Below the pieces are notes generated by a model, which ran no database searches, was not told where the DNA came from, and saw only the letters and a program-made list of their open reading frames with translations. DNA of 64,000 bases from Bradyrhizobium sp. ARR65 (GTDB lineage Bacteria > Pseudomonadota > Alphaproteobacteria > Rhizobiales > Xanthobacteraceae): contig NZ_AWZU01000025.1 in NCBI RefSeq assembly GCF_000472385.1, forward strand, positions 54,572 through 118,571. The letters are read 5' to 3'. The stretch's first letter is position 1, and each line of letters begins with the position of its first letter. This document shows positions 22,650 to 31,685 of the stretch, piece after piece. Made by a program: the position numbers and the translations under genes.

Positions 22650-23992
22650 TCGGCAGCCTCCCTATTGCCGGCCGGAAGGCCGAGCAGTTCTCCCCAGTCC
22701 GCGTCGCGCATGTAGGAGGCCCAGCGCCGGTAGAAGCCGCGCGCGATCTGCTCTGTGACTTGCAGACTGAGCTCACCTCCAAGCGGATGATCCGTCGTAT
22801 AGGCTCCCATCGATTGCTGATAGTTGAAAGGATAGCGGCGCGCGATGGTCCCCGTGCTCGCGGCGGTCGCATAGAGCCAGTTCTCGATGTCGTCCTGCTC
22901 GGTCATGCCGGCCGGTCCCGAATAGCGCATGTAATAGTGCCGCAGATAGTCCTTCACCTCCGACGGCGCGTCCTTGTCGACCAGGAAGAAGCGCCAGGCT
23001 TCCGTCGAGGTCGGACTGTGCGGATGCCAGGCGCAAAGTCCGCGCGGCTGCCGGCCGTGATAGGAGGTGTTCGGGAAGATCGTGCCGACGAACGGCATCA
23101 GGCGCGCGCCATCGCCCAGGCGCCGTTTTCGTTCCTCGTAGCAATGGCGGAAATATTGCTCGAGAACCGGATTGTCGAGAAACGATTCGATATATTCGTT
23201 CGCCTCCGGCTGGATCGCGCTGTGCACGCCGTGCCCGGCTGGAAAACTGATCCAGACGTGCTGGGCATGTTCGAGCTCATTGTCGCGCCGGCCTTTCTTG
23301 CCGGAAACCGCACTTGGTCCGATCCCGATCAGATCGACGGAACGGTGGCTCGGGTTATGGTAGGTGTCGCCGAGAAAGTTTTCCGCGGCGAACTTCCAGT
23401 TCGCCGGAAACACCCATTTGTGCACCCCGATGACCTCGGAGCCGCCGTCGCGCCCGTCGCGGCAATCCAGCGCCTGATCAAGATGGGCCTTGGCATCGCC
23501 GAGATACGTCAAGAAGTCCGGCGCATCCTTGTCCCACGTCGCCCAGATCGAGCCCTTGTAGTTGCAGAGCCTTGCGACCGAGACCAGGGAATTGGCCTCG
23601 CGATCCAGCACGCCGTCATAGAGTGACTTGTAGAGCGGAACGCCCTGCAGCTTGCCGTCGGTGGTGTAGGTCCAGCTATGGTAGGGACAGGTGAACAGCG
23701 ATGTGTTGCCCTGCTCATAGCGGCAGACTTTCATGCCGCGATGACGACACGAGTTCAGAAAAACGTGGATCTCGCCTTTCTTGTCGCGGCAGAGGATGAC
23801 CGACTCCTCGCCCATTCGCGAGGTGTAGAAATCGCCGGGGTTCGGCACCAGGCTCTCGTGGCCGACCAGTAGCCAGGCGCGGGTGAACAGCTTGCTGAGC
23901 TCTTGCTTGTAAATGTCGGCGTCGACGAACAGCTCGCGGCTGATGAAGCCGTTCTTAACGTCAACGAGCCCGTCGATATCCTTCTGCGTCAT
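22646..23992 (-). CDS. Rieske aromatic-ring-hydroxylating oxygenase alpha subunit
   Basis: The 448-residue catalytic subunit would insert dioxygen into an aromatic acid or related ring. The Rieske cluster ligands are C82-x-H84 and C102-x2-H105. The mononuclear iron site follows at D209, H212 and H216 (GDTYHNPSH). The two histidines are separated by three residues, where most family members have four. The start at 23992 has AGGAG about nine bases upstream; longer ATG starts exist at 24001 and 24040. It lies 54 bp behind the binding-protein gene and overlaps the SDR. No ferredoxin or reductase gene is in the operon, and the substrate is unknown. Confidence 0.92.
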   Translation of the reverse strand: MTQKDIDGLVDVKNGFISRELFVDADIYKQELSKLFTRAWLLVGHESLVPNPGDFYTSRMGEESVILCRDKKGEIHVFLNSCRHRGMKVCRYEQGNTSLFTCPYHSWTYTTDGKLQGVPLYKSLYDGVLDREANSLVSVARLCNYKGSIWATWDKDAPDFLTYLGDAKAHLDQALDCRDGRDGGSEVIGVHKWVFPANWKFAAENFLGDTYHNPSHRSVDLIGIGPSAVSGKKGRRDNELEHAQHVWISFPAGHGVHSAIQPEANEYIESFLDNPVLEQYFRHCYEERKRRLGDGARLMPFVGTIFPNTSYHGRQPRGLCAWHPHSPTSTEAWRFFLVDKDAPSEVKDYLRHYYMRYSGPAGMTEQDDIENWLYATAASTGTIARRYPFNYQQSMGAYTTDHPLGGELSLQVTEQIARGFYRRWASYMRDADWGELLGLPAGNREAAE

Positions 23993-24046
23993 GGGGCGCA
24001 TCTCCTGTTCATTGACCTTGCTCGTGATGATGGGACGCATCTCGCG

Positions 24047-25291
24047 TTAGGACTTGCCGAGATTGCATCCGCCCTCGCCTTCGGGACGAAAGGCCCGATC
24101 ACCAGGGATGGTCGATATCTTCTCGTAATAATCCCATGGATACCTGCTCGCGCGCGGTGACTTCACGCGATACAGCGCGAGATCGTAGATCACGCGACCA
24201 TCGGGACGGATGCGTGCCGGGCGGCCGAAGAAATCGACCGGAAGCCGCCGCATCTCTGCATTGACCGCCTTGGTGTCGTCCGTTCTGGCCGATTGAATGG
24301 CTTTCAAATAGTGGCGGACGGCCACGTAGGTTGCGGCCTGCAGCTTGGTCGGCATGCGGTTCTCAATCGCAAAGAACCGCTGCGCGAAGGCGCGACTGGT
24401 TTCGTCATCATCCCAGTAATATTGGGACGCGACATACATGCCCTCTGCCGTCTTCAGGCCCATCGCATGCACGTCCGCGATGAAGGTCAGCATGCCGACG
24501 ATGGTTTGTCCGCCCGCCTGCAGACCGAATTCATGGGTCTGCTTGACCGCATTGACGGTATCGGCGCCCGTGCTTGCAAGCGCGACCACCTTGGCTCGCG
24601 AAGCCTGGGCCGCCAGGAGAAATGACGAGAAGTCCGTGGTGTTGAAGGGAAAACGCACGCTGCCGACCAGTTTGCCTCCGGTCGCATTCAGCGCGTTCGT
24701 ACCGTCCTTCAACATCGAGCTTCCGAAGGAATAGTCGACCGCGACGAAAAACCAGTCCTTCGCCACGCGCGCGCTCACTTCGCTGACCAAGCCAGCCGAC
24801 AAGGCGTAGGTATCGTCGGCCCAATGCGTGATGACGGCAGAACAATTCGGCCCCGTCAGGTCCGAGCTCGCCGCCCCCGAGACGAGTGCGGATCGATTGC
24901 TCTGGGTTGCCAGCGCGGCGACCGCGAGCCCGACCGAGCTCACGGCGAGATCGGTCACCGCATCGACATGATCGAGGTCGAACCATTTCTTGGCGATGCC
25001 GACGGCGATGTCGGGCTTGTTCTGGTGATCGGCGGAAATGATCTCGATCGGCTTGCCGAGCACCTGATTTTTGAAATCCTCGGCGGCGAGCCTGGCTGCA
25101 GTGACGGAGCCGGGACCGCCCAGGTCGCGTCCGCTGCCGTAGTCGCCCAAGACACCAATCTTCACGACGCCGTCTGAAATGGCCGGCTCTCCTGCTTCAG
25201 CTTCACCCAGTGCGGCGCCAATCATCAGCGCGAGCGAAACCAGGACGGCGCGGCGCAGCGCGCGCGTCTTTCCGGACCCTGGCAGATCCAT
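24047..25291 (-). CDS. ABC transporter periplasmic substrate-binding protein (branched-chain amino-acid type)
   Basis: The 414-residue protein has a signal peptide and a type I periplasmic binding fold of the Leu/Ile/Val family: ISDGVVKIGVLGDYGSGRDL, then KIEIISADHQNK-like and AVSSVGLAVAALATQSNRSA blocks. AAGGAG seven bases before the ATG at 25291 fixes the start. It is the first gene of the oxygenase operon, so it probably captures the aromatic substrate. No permease or ATPase gene is adjacent, so the transport partners must be elsewhere. A perfect palindrome lies just upstream. Confidence 0.88.
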   Translation of the reverse strand: MDLPGSGKTRALRRAVLVSLALMIGAALGEAEAGEPAISDGVVKIGVLGDYGSGRDLGGPGSVTAARLAAEDFKNQVLGKPIEIISADHQNKPDIAVGIAKKWFDLDHVDAVTDLAVSSVGLAVAALATQSNRSALVSGAASSDLTGPNCSAVITHWADDTYALSAGLVSEVSARVAKDWFFVAVDYSFGSSMLKDGTNALNATGGKLVGSVRFPFNTTDFSSFLLAAQASRAKVVALASTGADTVNAVKQTHEFGLQAGGQTIVGMLTFIADVHAMGLKTAEGMYVASQYYWDDDETSRAFAQRFFAIENRMPTKLQAATYVAVRHYLKAIQSARTDDTKAVNAEMRRLPVDFFGRPARIRPDGRVIYDLALYRVKSPRASRYPWDYYEKISTIPGDRAFRPEGEGGCNLGKS

Positions 25292-25310
25292 CGCCAATCT
25301 CCTTCCCATG

Positions 25311-25327
25311 TGTCCATTGGATGGACA
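25311..25327. promoter_or_regulatory. Perfect palindrome, probable IclR-type operator
   Basis: TGTCCATTGGATGGACA is a perfect 7-bp inverted repeat with a 3-bp spacer. It lies 20 bp before the start of the binding-protein gene and 208 bp before the divergent IclR gene. IclR-family proteins bind palindromes of about this length next to the operons they control. The symmetry is visible; the regulator assignment follows from neighbourhood. Confidence 0.5.
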
Positions 25328-25534
25328 TCATTCTCATAAATTGATTCCACGAAAACGAGGCCAAGGCAAGGGGCGTCCGTCGACGCGGCATAACGAACGC
25401 AAAGATGAGATGCGGCGCAGTTGCAAAGGTTGCGGATCGGGTCGGCGATCGCAGGCTTTTCGCTGTATCGGCGCGCAGCCCTTCGCTAGTCTGCCGCGCG
25501 AGTCGAAGGCCCACGCTTTCAGTCAGCAGGCGCT

Positions 25535-26371
25535 ATGGCAAAGGCACGCAAATCCAAAGTCGACGATGCAGGAATGACGAGCGTCCGCGCCGTGGACCGC
25601 TCCATCGCGATCCTGCAGTCATTCACGGTGGAGCAGCCGCTGATGAGCGTGGTCGAACTGCAGAAGCGAGTGGGCTTGAGCCGGCCGACGCTCTACCGTC
25701 TGCTCCACACCCTGGCTTCGCGCGGCCTGATCGAGGCCGAAGGCGATCCGCAGCGGTTCCGTCTCGCCCATGGCGTGATGAGCCTTGCCCATGTCTGGCT
25801 CAAGGCGCTCGATGTCGTCCACGTGGCCCGGCCCGTGGTCGAGGACTTGCGCGACAGGACGGGCGAGACGGCAGCGCTATTTCGGATCGAGGAAGATCGT
25901 GGGATCTGTATCCTCGAATACGAAAGCCGGCACGTGTTGTCGATCAGCCGCGGCATCGGCGATTCCCTGACCCTGGCCCAGGGCGCAACCGGCAAGGCGA
26001 TGCTCGCCTTTATGGATCCTGAACGCCAGGCCGAGTTTCTCGGGCGGCTGCCGAAAGAGGCGCGGGCGCAGCTGGAGGAGCCCCTGCGGTCCGCAAAAAG
26101 AAAAGGTTACACCATCAGCCGCGGCGAGATCTTTGTCGGGGCGGTGGCGGCATCAGCTCCCTATTTCGATCATCGGGGCAGCGTGATTGGATCCGTCGGG
26201 ATCTATGGGCCGAGTGCCCGCGTCAACGAGGAGAAGGTCGCCGAATTCGCGAAGCTGGTTGTGGAGGCGGGAGCAAAGATATCCCGCCTGCTCGGCTTCG
26301 AAGGGCAAGCCGGCCAATCAAGCCGGTCTGCGGTGAGACTTCCGACGAGGGGCACCTCAGCGCGGAGATGA
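25535..26371 (+). CDS. IclR family transcriptional regulator
   Basis: The 278-residue protein has a winged helix-turn-helix at about residues 18-80 (SIAILQSFTVEQPLMSVVEL, VGLSRPTLYRLLHTLASRGL) followed by the IclR effector-binding domain from about 95 with VEDLRDRTGETAALF and SRGEIFVGAVAASAPYFDH. It should sense a small aromatic or organic acid. Divergent placement against the Rieske operon, with a palindrome between, makes it the likely local regulator. Activator or repressor action cannot be told. The C-terminal 20 residues are basic and probably unstructured. Confidence 0.9.
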   Translation: MAKARKSKVDDAGMTSVRAVDRSIAILQSFTVEQPLMSVVELQKRVGLSRPTLYRLLHTLASRGLIEAEGDPQRFRLAHGVMSLAHVWLKALDVVHVARPVVEDLRDRTGETAALFRIEEDRGICILEYESRHVLSISRGIGDSLTLAQGATGKAMLAFMDPERQAEFLGRLPKEARAQLEEPLRSAKRKGYTISRGEIFVGAVAASAPYFDHRGSVIGSVGIYGPSARVNEEKVAEFAKLVVEAGAKISRLLGFEGQAGQSSRSAVRLPTRGTSARR

Positions 26372-26537
26372 GGCTCCCGGCCGCTTCAACGGCGCGCGTT
26401 GCCAAACTCCTTGACCGCCATCCTGGATATCTCTGCAGCGATATCCTTCTCGCGACAACCTCGGCGAGAGGATCGTCCCGATCGGCCAAGTGCAGCAACT
26501 TCAAAGGCTGCTTGTGGGCTAGGTTTGGGCGCTTGTT

Positions 26538-26639
26538 TCAGATCACCCCCAACACGAGAAAAATTCCGATCTCGACCAGGAAGGCGGCGCCCGTGACCGC
26601 CGAGGCGAGAAACAGGTCACCCCAGGACGGAAGCTGCAT
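26538..26639 (-). CDS. Very small predicted membrane protein, 33 aa
   Basis: The ATG at 26639 has GGAG seven bases upstream and opens a 33-codon frame beginning MQLPSWGDLFLASAVTG. From residue 10 on it is one continuous hydrophobic helix, ending FLVLGVI. This is the pattern of single-pass small membrane proteins, which are often overlooked. A longer in-frame extension upstream exists but is polar and lacks a ribosome site. Function unknown; the case rests on the ribosome site and the clean hydrophobic segment. Confidence 0.45.
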   Translation of the reverse strand: MQLPSWGDLFLASAVTGAAFLVEIGIFLVLGVI

Positions 26640-26756
26640 GGCTCGTCTCCACGCTCTGCAAGCCCCGCAAGATAAATTCACCTCGGTGAGGAAAGTTTCG
26701 GTTCCGCGACCGTGATGCGCAGCCGGTCTAACGTGCGATTGCACTGCACACTTAAC

Positions 26757-26912
26757 CTAACGAGCCGCGACGGTTGGCGTTTCCGTGCGCTCTGTTTTCA
26801 CCTCGATTGGCACGTGAGGTGAGCTGCTCTTGACCCTAGGGCATCCTCCATCGGAATACTGGCGGCTCTTCATGAGGGTTTCCAGGACAAGAAAGAACTT
26901 TTCAGCGAGCAT
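26757..26912 (-). CDS. Small conserved-looking protein, 51 aa
   Basis: An excellent ribosome site, AAAGGAGGTG, lies five bases before the ATG at 26912, and the frame starts MLAEKFFLVLETLMKSRQYS. I recall closely similar 45-55 residue proteins scattered in Bradyrhizobium and Rhodopseudomonas genomes, with a hydrophobic helix first and a Ser/Pro/Val-rich tail (SSSPHVPIEVK here). Function is unknown. It lies on the same strand as the 33-residue gene, with 117 bp between. The strong ribosome site makes expression likely. Confidence 0.65.
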   Translation of the reverse strand: MLAEKFFLVLETLMKSRQYSDGGCPRVKSSSPHVPIEVKTERTETPTVAAR

Positions 26913-27162
26913 GGCGCACCTCCTTTGGGCTGCCACGGTGTGAGCGGCCCCGATGGTACATCCGCATCGGAACCGCCCCGCGCCGCTTTGGTCGCTGCAA
27001 AACGAATTGAGGAACAACGTTACTTTGACCGAGAATTGGGCAGCCGGCCTTAACGTATGATATCCAAGCCACGATCGGAGATGCATGGCTTGGACCGGAG
27101 TAACGAGCGGCTGCTGAAAATGCAGGGGCCCCCGCGCCGCAGCTCTCGCACGATGCCCGTTT

Positions 27163-28413
27163 CTATGACTTGCCCGACGCAAAGCGATCGCTGACATGGT
27201 CGATGGCCATCTTGGGAACGACGAGGCCGAAGCTCATTGCCAGGATGATGATCGCGGCGGTCAATCCGTCGGCTGTCGTTGCGCCGAGCAGTTCGAGCGT
27301 CGGCTGCGTGCCGCCCGCGATTTGCAGGAGCCCGCCCGCCATCCTGAACAGGTAGACGCCGGGTATCATCGACACCACGGAAGCAAAGCCGATCGCGGCA
27401 AATGGCATATGCGTTCGCCGCGAGACTGGCGTGAGGATCAGCGCCACCACAACGCAGGCGATCAAGGCGCCGGTCGCGGCACCGAGGCCAAACTGCATCA
27501 GCGCGAGCCAACGCAAAGCGTGGGCGACCATCCCCACCGCAACCGGCCAAGGCAGCATGCGTAGCGGCGTGGAAAAGAAGACGCTGTAGGCGGCGACAGC
27601 GACGCCGGCCGCGATGACGTCTTGCCATAGTGGCACAGCCCTTGCCGCAGGATCGGCCGGCAACGAGACTCCGAGCAGCGCAAGCCCAAGCAGCAGCCCG
27701 ACCGAGATCGCCAGCACGATCAATCCCGCATAGGTCAGGCGAGCGGCGCCAAGGGCGATGCGGCCGTTGATGAGATCGAGCGCGCCATTGAGGACATGCG
27801 GACCCGGCACCAGGACCATGCACGGACAGACCGCAACGAGGCGCAACGACGAGCTCAGATCATAACGGACTGCCAGTGCGCCGATGACGCCGGCGAGAAG
27901 CGCTGCGCAAAACGGTTGCAGGAAGAGGTTCGTGCTGAGACGGCCAAGGGCGCGGCGCAGGAATGCGCCGGCCCCCGCGCTGACAAAGATCAAGGCCGCC
28001 GCCGGGACATGCCGAACGCCGAAAATCACCGAAAGCGCCACCGCGCCGGCGGCCGCGGCGAGCGCGAACAGCCATGTCGGCGCCGGCGCCGCGCGCGAGA
28101 TCTCTTCGATCCGCTTCATTGCGGCGTCGGGCGTGAGCCGTCCCGCCTTGACGGCGTCGATGGCGCGCATCGCGGACGCCACGCGGTCCATCTCCACGCC
28201 GGCAGGATCGGCTGCGACCTGGGCCGTCAGGGTGCCCTGCTCGTGGTCGGCCAGGAGCTGCAGCACACCCCAGCGCGGCAAGATCGTCGCGCGCAGGTCG
28301 AGCGCACGTGCGAGCCTCTCCGCCGCCCCGATCGTCTGCTCCGTGGCTTGTCCATTGACGTAGAGCGTTCTCGCGAAAGCGAGGACCAATTGCGATCGTT
28401 CGGCCGCGGTCAT
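27163..28413 (-). CDS. Threonine/serine exporter family membrane protein (ThrE type)
   Basis: The 416-residue protein fuses the two halves of the ThrE family (DUF1212 and DUF3815 type). It has a soluble N-terminal part of about 120 residues followed by roughly ten membrane helices. The motif CPCMVLVPGPHVLNGALDL near residue 230 is characteristic. It would export threonine/serine or a related small solute across the inner membrane. GGAGAAG eight bases before the ATG at 28413 supports this start over an in-frame start 117 bases upstream. It is divergent from the diheme cytochrome gene. Confidence 0.85.
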   Translation of the reverse strand: MTAAERSQLVLAFARTLYVNGQATEQTIGAAERLARALDLRATILPRWGVLQLLADHEQGTLTAQVAADPAGVEMDRVASAMRAIDAVKAGRLTPDAAMKRIEEISRAAPAPTWLFALAAAAGAVALSVIFGVRHVPAAALIFVSAGAGAFLRRALGRLSTNLFLQPFCAALLAGVIGALAVRYDLSSSLRLVAVCPCMVLVPGPHVLNGALDLINGRIALGAARLTYAGLIVLAISVGLLLGLALLGVSLPADPAARAVPLWQDVIAAGVAVAAYSVFFSTPLRMLPWPVAVGMVAHALRWLALMQFGLGAATGALIACVVVALILTPVSRRTHMPFAAIGFASVVSMIPGVYLFRMAGGLLQIAGGTQPTLELLGATTADGLTAAIIILAMSFGLVVPKMAIDHVSDRFASGKS

Positions 28414-28735
28414 CGGAGCTTCTCCAAGCCGTCTTGTAATTGAGAAACCGGAATTCCCGCCAGTCGCTGTCCTGTTTCGCAAGATCGCTTCCGCATCTGC
28501 CCGTGCGAAATCAGAAAACGGGGTGCGCACACGAAATGCCGCCGGTCGCGCGACAGCAGAGTCCTGCTCTAGCTGTCACATATAACGAATGACTGATTGA
28601 TCGGCGGTCGAGCAAATTCGTCAGCACGACTGCCCGACGTGAAAAATAGGAACAAACAAAATGGGCCGGCGTTCGCCTCCGCATCTGCACGGGGGGTGCA
28701 GCGTGCTCCCGCGTGCCCCGAATTCGGAGGCCGTC

Positions 28736-30130
28736 GTGTCCAAAAAGCTCACCATCTTTCTTCCGCTGGCCGGCGCGGCTGTGCTCGCGGCTGCCGCCCT
28801 CGCCGATTCCTTGCCGCCGGATGCGACCTACAGGCCGCTGCCCACGCTGCCGCTCGACGTCGTCAAGGCCAACGACGAGGCACAGAAGCCGCAGGTGATG
28901 GAGCGCCAGCGCGCAGTTCTGGAGCAGCGCTATGATTTATCCGATCACCCGATTCCCAATGTCATGATGTCAGGCGGGCGAAAGCCGGTGCAGGGCGGCG
29001 TCCGCGTCAAATTGCCGGCGGGCGTGAGCTGGGACAGTCTCTCGTCGATGACGCCGGATGAGATCCGCGAGCGCGGCCTCTTGCCCGCAGGCTTCATGCC
29101 GTTGCCGCATGTTAAACAGGCGACCGGCGGCCAGGTCTTCCCGAACAATCAGATCGACGAGATCAACCGGCAGGAGGGCCGCAACATCAGGCGCTTCGAT
29201 GTCGATTTCGATCTTCCGGACCGGTTCACGCCGGAGTTCCCGCCGCCGATTTTTCTCACAAGTCATCCCGAGCTCGGCGACGTTTCGCACGGACAGCTCT
29301 TGACCATCAAGAACTATTACCAATTGATGGTCGGCATTCTCACGCCGGTGCAGATGGAAGGCTTGCGCCTGTTGCTCACGCCCTTCCCGCAAGAGGAATT
29401 CAACCAGACCGAGGATCGCAAGAGCGCCGATCAGAGCCTCGGCGTCACCTGCCTCGACTGCCACGCGAATTTCCACACCAACGCGGCCTTCCACCAGACG
29501 CCAGACGTGCGGCCGCAGGCGGCGCGCTTCCGCCTCGACACGGTGAGCCTGCGTGGCCTGTTCAACCAGCAGATCCACGGCTCCAAGCGCTCGCTGCGCT
29601 CGGTCGAGGATTTTACGCAGTTCGAGCAGCGCACCGCCTATTTCAACGGCGACCACGTCAGCGCCCAGCGCAAGGGCGTGAACCTGCCCGACCGCTTCGA
29701 TCAGGTCCCGATGATGGCGCAGATGCAGAACGTCATCGATTTCCCGCCGGCCCCGAAGCTCGATCCGAGCGGCCGCCTCGATCCCAGCAAGGCGACGCAG
29801 CAGGAGCTGGCCGGAGAACGGGTGTTCCTGGGCAAGGGGCGCTGCGCCGCATGCCATGTGCCGCAGACGTCCTTCATGGACAACAACATGCACGATTTGA
29901 AGCTCGAGCGCTTCTACGACATCGGCCAGACCGTCAATGCACTGGTGATGCTGCCGGACGGGCCGATCAAGACGTTCACGCTGCGCGGCATCAAGGATTC
30001 CCCGCCATACATGCATGACGGGCGGCTGCCGACGCTCGCCGATACGGTTGAGTTCTTCAACCTCGTGCTGGGCCTGAAGCTCACGCAGGACGAGAAGGAT
30101 TCGCTGGTCGCCTACATGCTCACGCTGTGA
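28736..30130 (+). CDS. Periplasmic diheme cytochrome c, peroxidase/MauG-related
   Basis: The protein is about 464 residues with a signal-anchor N-terminus and two c-type haem sites, C239-x2-C242-H243 and C370-x2-C373-H374. A late segment DSPPYMHDGRLPTL resembles the second-haem methionine region of bacterial diheme peroxidases. The layout recalls the CCP/MauG superfamily, but the long N-terminal part before the first haem is not standard, so peroxidase activity is uncertain. The GTG at 28736 has CGGAGG five bases upstream and is preferred to an ATG at 28661. A DUF4142 gene follows 39 bp downstream. Confidence 0.8.
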   Translation: MSKKLTIFLPLAGAAVLAAAALADSLPPDATYRPLPTLPLDVVKANDEAQKPQVMERQRAVLEQRYDLSDHPIPNVMMSGGRKPVQGGVRVKLPAGVSWDSLSSMTPDEIRERGLLPAGFMPLPHVKQATGGQVFPNNQIDEINRQEGRNIRRFDVDFDLPDRFTPEFPPPIFLTSHPELGDVSHGQLLTIKNYYQLMVGILTPVQMEGLRLLLTPFPQEEFNQTEDRKSADQSLGVTCLDCHANFHTNAAFHQTPDVRPQAARFRLDTVSLRGLFNQQIHGSKRSLRSVEDFTQFEQRTAYFNGDHVSAQRKGVNLPDRFDQVPMMAQMQNVIDFPPAPKLDPSGRLDPSKATQQELAGERVFLGKGRCAACHVPQTSFMDNNMHDLKLERFYDIGQTVNALVMLPDGPIKTFTLRGIKDSPPYMHDGRLPTLADTVEFFNLVLGLKLTQDEKDSLVAYMLTL

Positions 30131-30169
30131 ATTGCGGCGCCACACCGTATGCAGCAGAAGGAGATTGAA

Positions 30170-30817
30170 ATGATCCGTCTTCCCGCGGTCACGCTGCTCA
30201 CAGTTCTGCTGATGCCGGCGCTTGTTGTGCCGGCATTGGCTCAGCCGAGCAACCCGGCGGGCCCGGCGCCCGGTAATCCGGCCGGTCTGGCGCCCGGCAC
30301 CAGGGAATCCGCCCCCGGCGTGCCTGCCTCTCGCCAGACCAATGTGCCGGACCGGACCTTCACCCGTGAAGCGGCGATCGGCGGAGCGGCGGAAGTGGAC
30401 TTGGCCTGGCTCGCGACACAGAAGGCATCAAGCCGCCCGGTGCAGGAGTTTGCCCAGCAGATGATCCAGGACCACGGCGGCGCCAATGACCGGCTGTCGG
30501 CGCTCGCGCAAGCGGATGGAATTCGTCTGCCCGCCGGGCTCGATGCAGAACATGCGGCCATGCGCAGGCAGCTTGAGCAAGCGAACGGCACCGAGTTCGA
30601 CCGCGCCTACATCCAGGGCCAGATCATCGATCACCAGAAGGCGGCACAGCTCCTGGAATATGAAATCGGTTCGGGCGAGAATGCGGAGCTGAAGAATTTC
30701 GCGTCCGACATCCTGCCGGTCGTGCTGAGGCACCTGCGGATGGCTCAGGCCGTCGCCGCCGGGCTCTACGGCGCGGCCGAGACCTCGCCGAGACCTCAGG
30801 AGCAGCAGAAGCAATGA
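30170..30817 (+). CDS. DUF4142 ferritin-like exported protein
   Basis: This 215-residue protein has a signal peptide, a Pro/Gly-rich linker with APGNPAGLAPG-like repeats, and a four-helix DUF4142 domain from about residue 60 (FTREAAIGGAAEVDLAWLA, FAQQMIQDHGGANDRL, IDHQKAAQLLEYEI). Such domains are ferritin-like helical bundles of unknown role, often exported. AAGGAGATTGAA before the ATG fixes the start. It lies 39 bp behind the diheme cytochrome gene and is probably co-transcribed, pointing to a shared periplasmic oxidative-stress or redox job. Confidence 0.85.
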   Translation: MIRLPAVTLLTVLLMPALVVPALAQPSNPAGPAPGNPAGLAPGTRESAPGVPASRQTNVPDRTFTREAAIGGAAEVDLAWLATQKASSRPVQEFAQQMIQDHGGANDRLSALAQADGIRLPAGLDAEHAAMRRQLEQANGTEFDRAYIQGQIIDHQKAAQLLEYEIGSGENAELKNFASDILPVVLRHLRMAQAVAAGLYGAAETSPRPQEQQKQ

Positions 30818-30884
30818 CGGCACGCGTCCGACCAGAAGCGGGATCAGGTCCTGCCGCTTGGCTCGCGCGCCGCCTCTCCTTCAG

Positions 30885-31685
30885 TCAGTAGAAGCGGTGG
30901 AAATGATGCACCGGTGCATGGCCGTGACCGACCGCAAAGCGGTCGGCCGCGGCGATGGCGCCGCCGATGAACGCCTTGGCGTTGCGGACCGCACTCGCCA
31001 TGTCCTCGCCCTTGGCGAGCCCCGCGGCAATTGCGGAAGCGAGTGTGCATCCGGTCCCATGGGTATTGACGGTAGCGATGCGCGGGCTGGAAAGCGGCAG
31101 CGTGCTGTCGGCATCGATCAGATAGTCGATGCTCTCGTCGCCATGCCCGTGTCCGCCCTTGATCAGGACGAAGGGACATCCAAGCGACAACAGCCGCCTG
31201 CCCTGGCACACGATCGCGGCATCGCTCGAAGCGACCGGCTCGCTCAGCAATACGGCCGCCTCCGGCAGGTTTGGCGTGATGATGCTGGCGTGAGGAATGA
31301 GCTTGGTGCGCAATGCGTCGACCGCATCCGCCGGCAACAACCGCTCGCCGGAGCTTGCGATCATCACGGGATCGAGTACGACGTGCCTTGACAGGAAGCG
31401 CTTGAGCGCAGCAACAATCGCCTCGATGGTCGCGCGCGCCCCTACCATCCCGATCTTGACCGCTCCGACATCAAGATCGCCGAGCACCGCCTCGAGCTGC
31501 GCCGCGACAAAGTCTGCGGGCACTGGATGGATCGCCGTGACGCCGCGCGTGTTCTGCGCGGTCAGCGCCGTAATCACCGAAGCGCCATAGACGCCGAGCG
31601 CGGCAAAGGTCTTCAGGTCGGCCTGAATACCGGCGCCGCCGGAGGAATCCGAGCCGGCGATCGTGAGCGCGACGGGCGTGGTCAT
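30885..31685 (-). CDS. thiD: Hydroxymethylpyrimidine/phosphomethylpyrimidine kinase ThiD
   Basis: The 266-residue ribokinase-fold enzyme phosphorylates HMP and HMP-P in thiamine synthesis or salvage. The N-terminal substrate motif GSDSSGGAGIQADLKTF, the VLDPVMIASSG segment and the late anion-hole HGTGCTLASAIAA are all typical and intact. Length is normal. The gene is alone; no other thi gene and no TPP riboswitch are seen upstream, so it may serve salvage rather than a local biosynthetic operon. It converges on the DUF4142 gene. Confidence 0.93.
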   Translation of the reverse strand: MTTPVALTIAGSDSSGGAGIQADLKTFAALGVYGASVITALTAQNTRGVTAIHPVPADFVAAQLEAVLGDLDVGAVKIGMVGARATIEAIVAALKRFLSRHVVLDPVMIASSGERLLPADAVDALRTKLIPHASIITPNLPEAAVLLSEPVASSDAAIVCQGRRLLSLGCPFVLIKGGHGHGDESIDYLIDADSTLPLSSPRIATVNTHGTGCTLASAIAAGLAKGEDMASAVRNAKAFIGGAIAAADRFAVGHGHAPVHHFHRFY

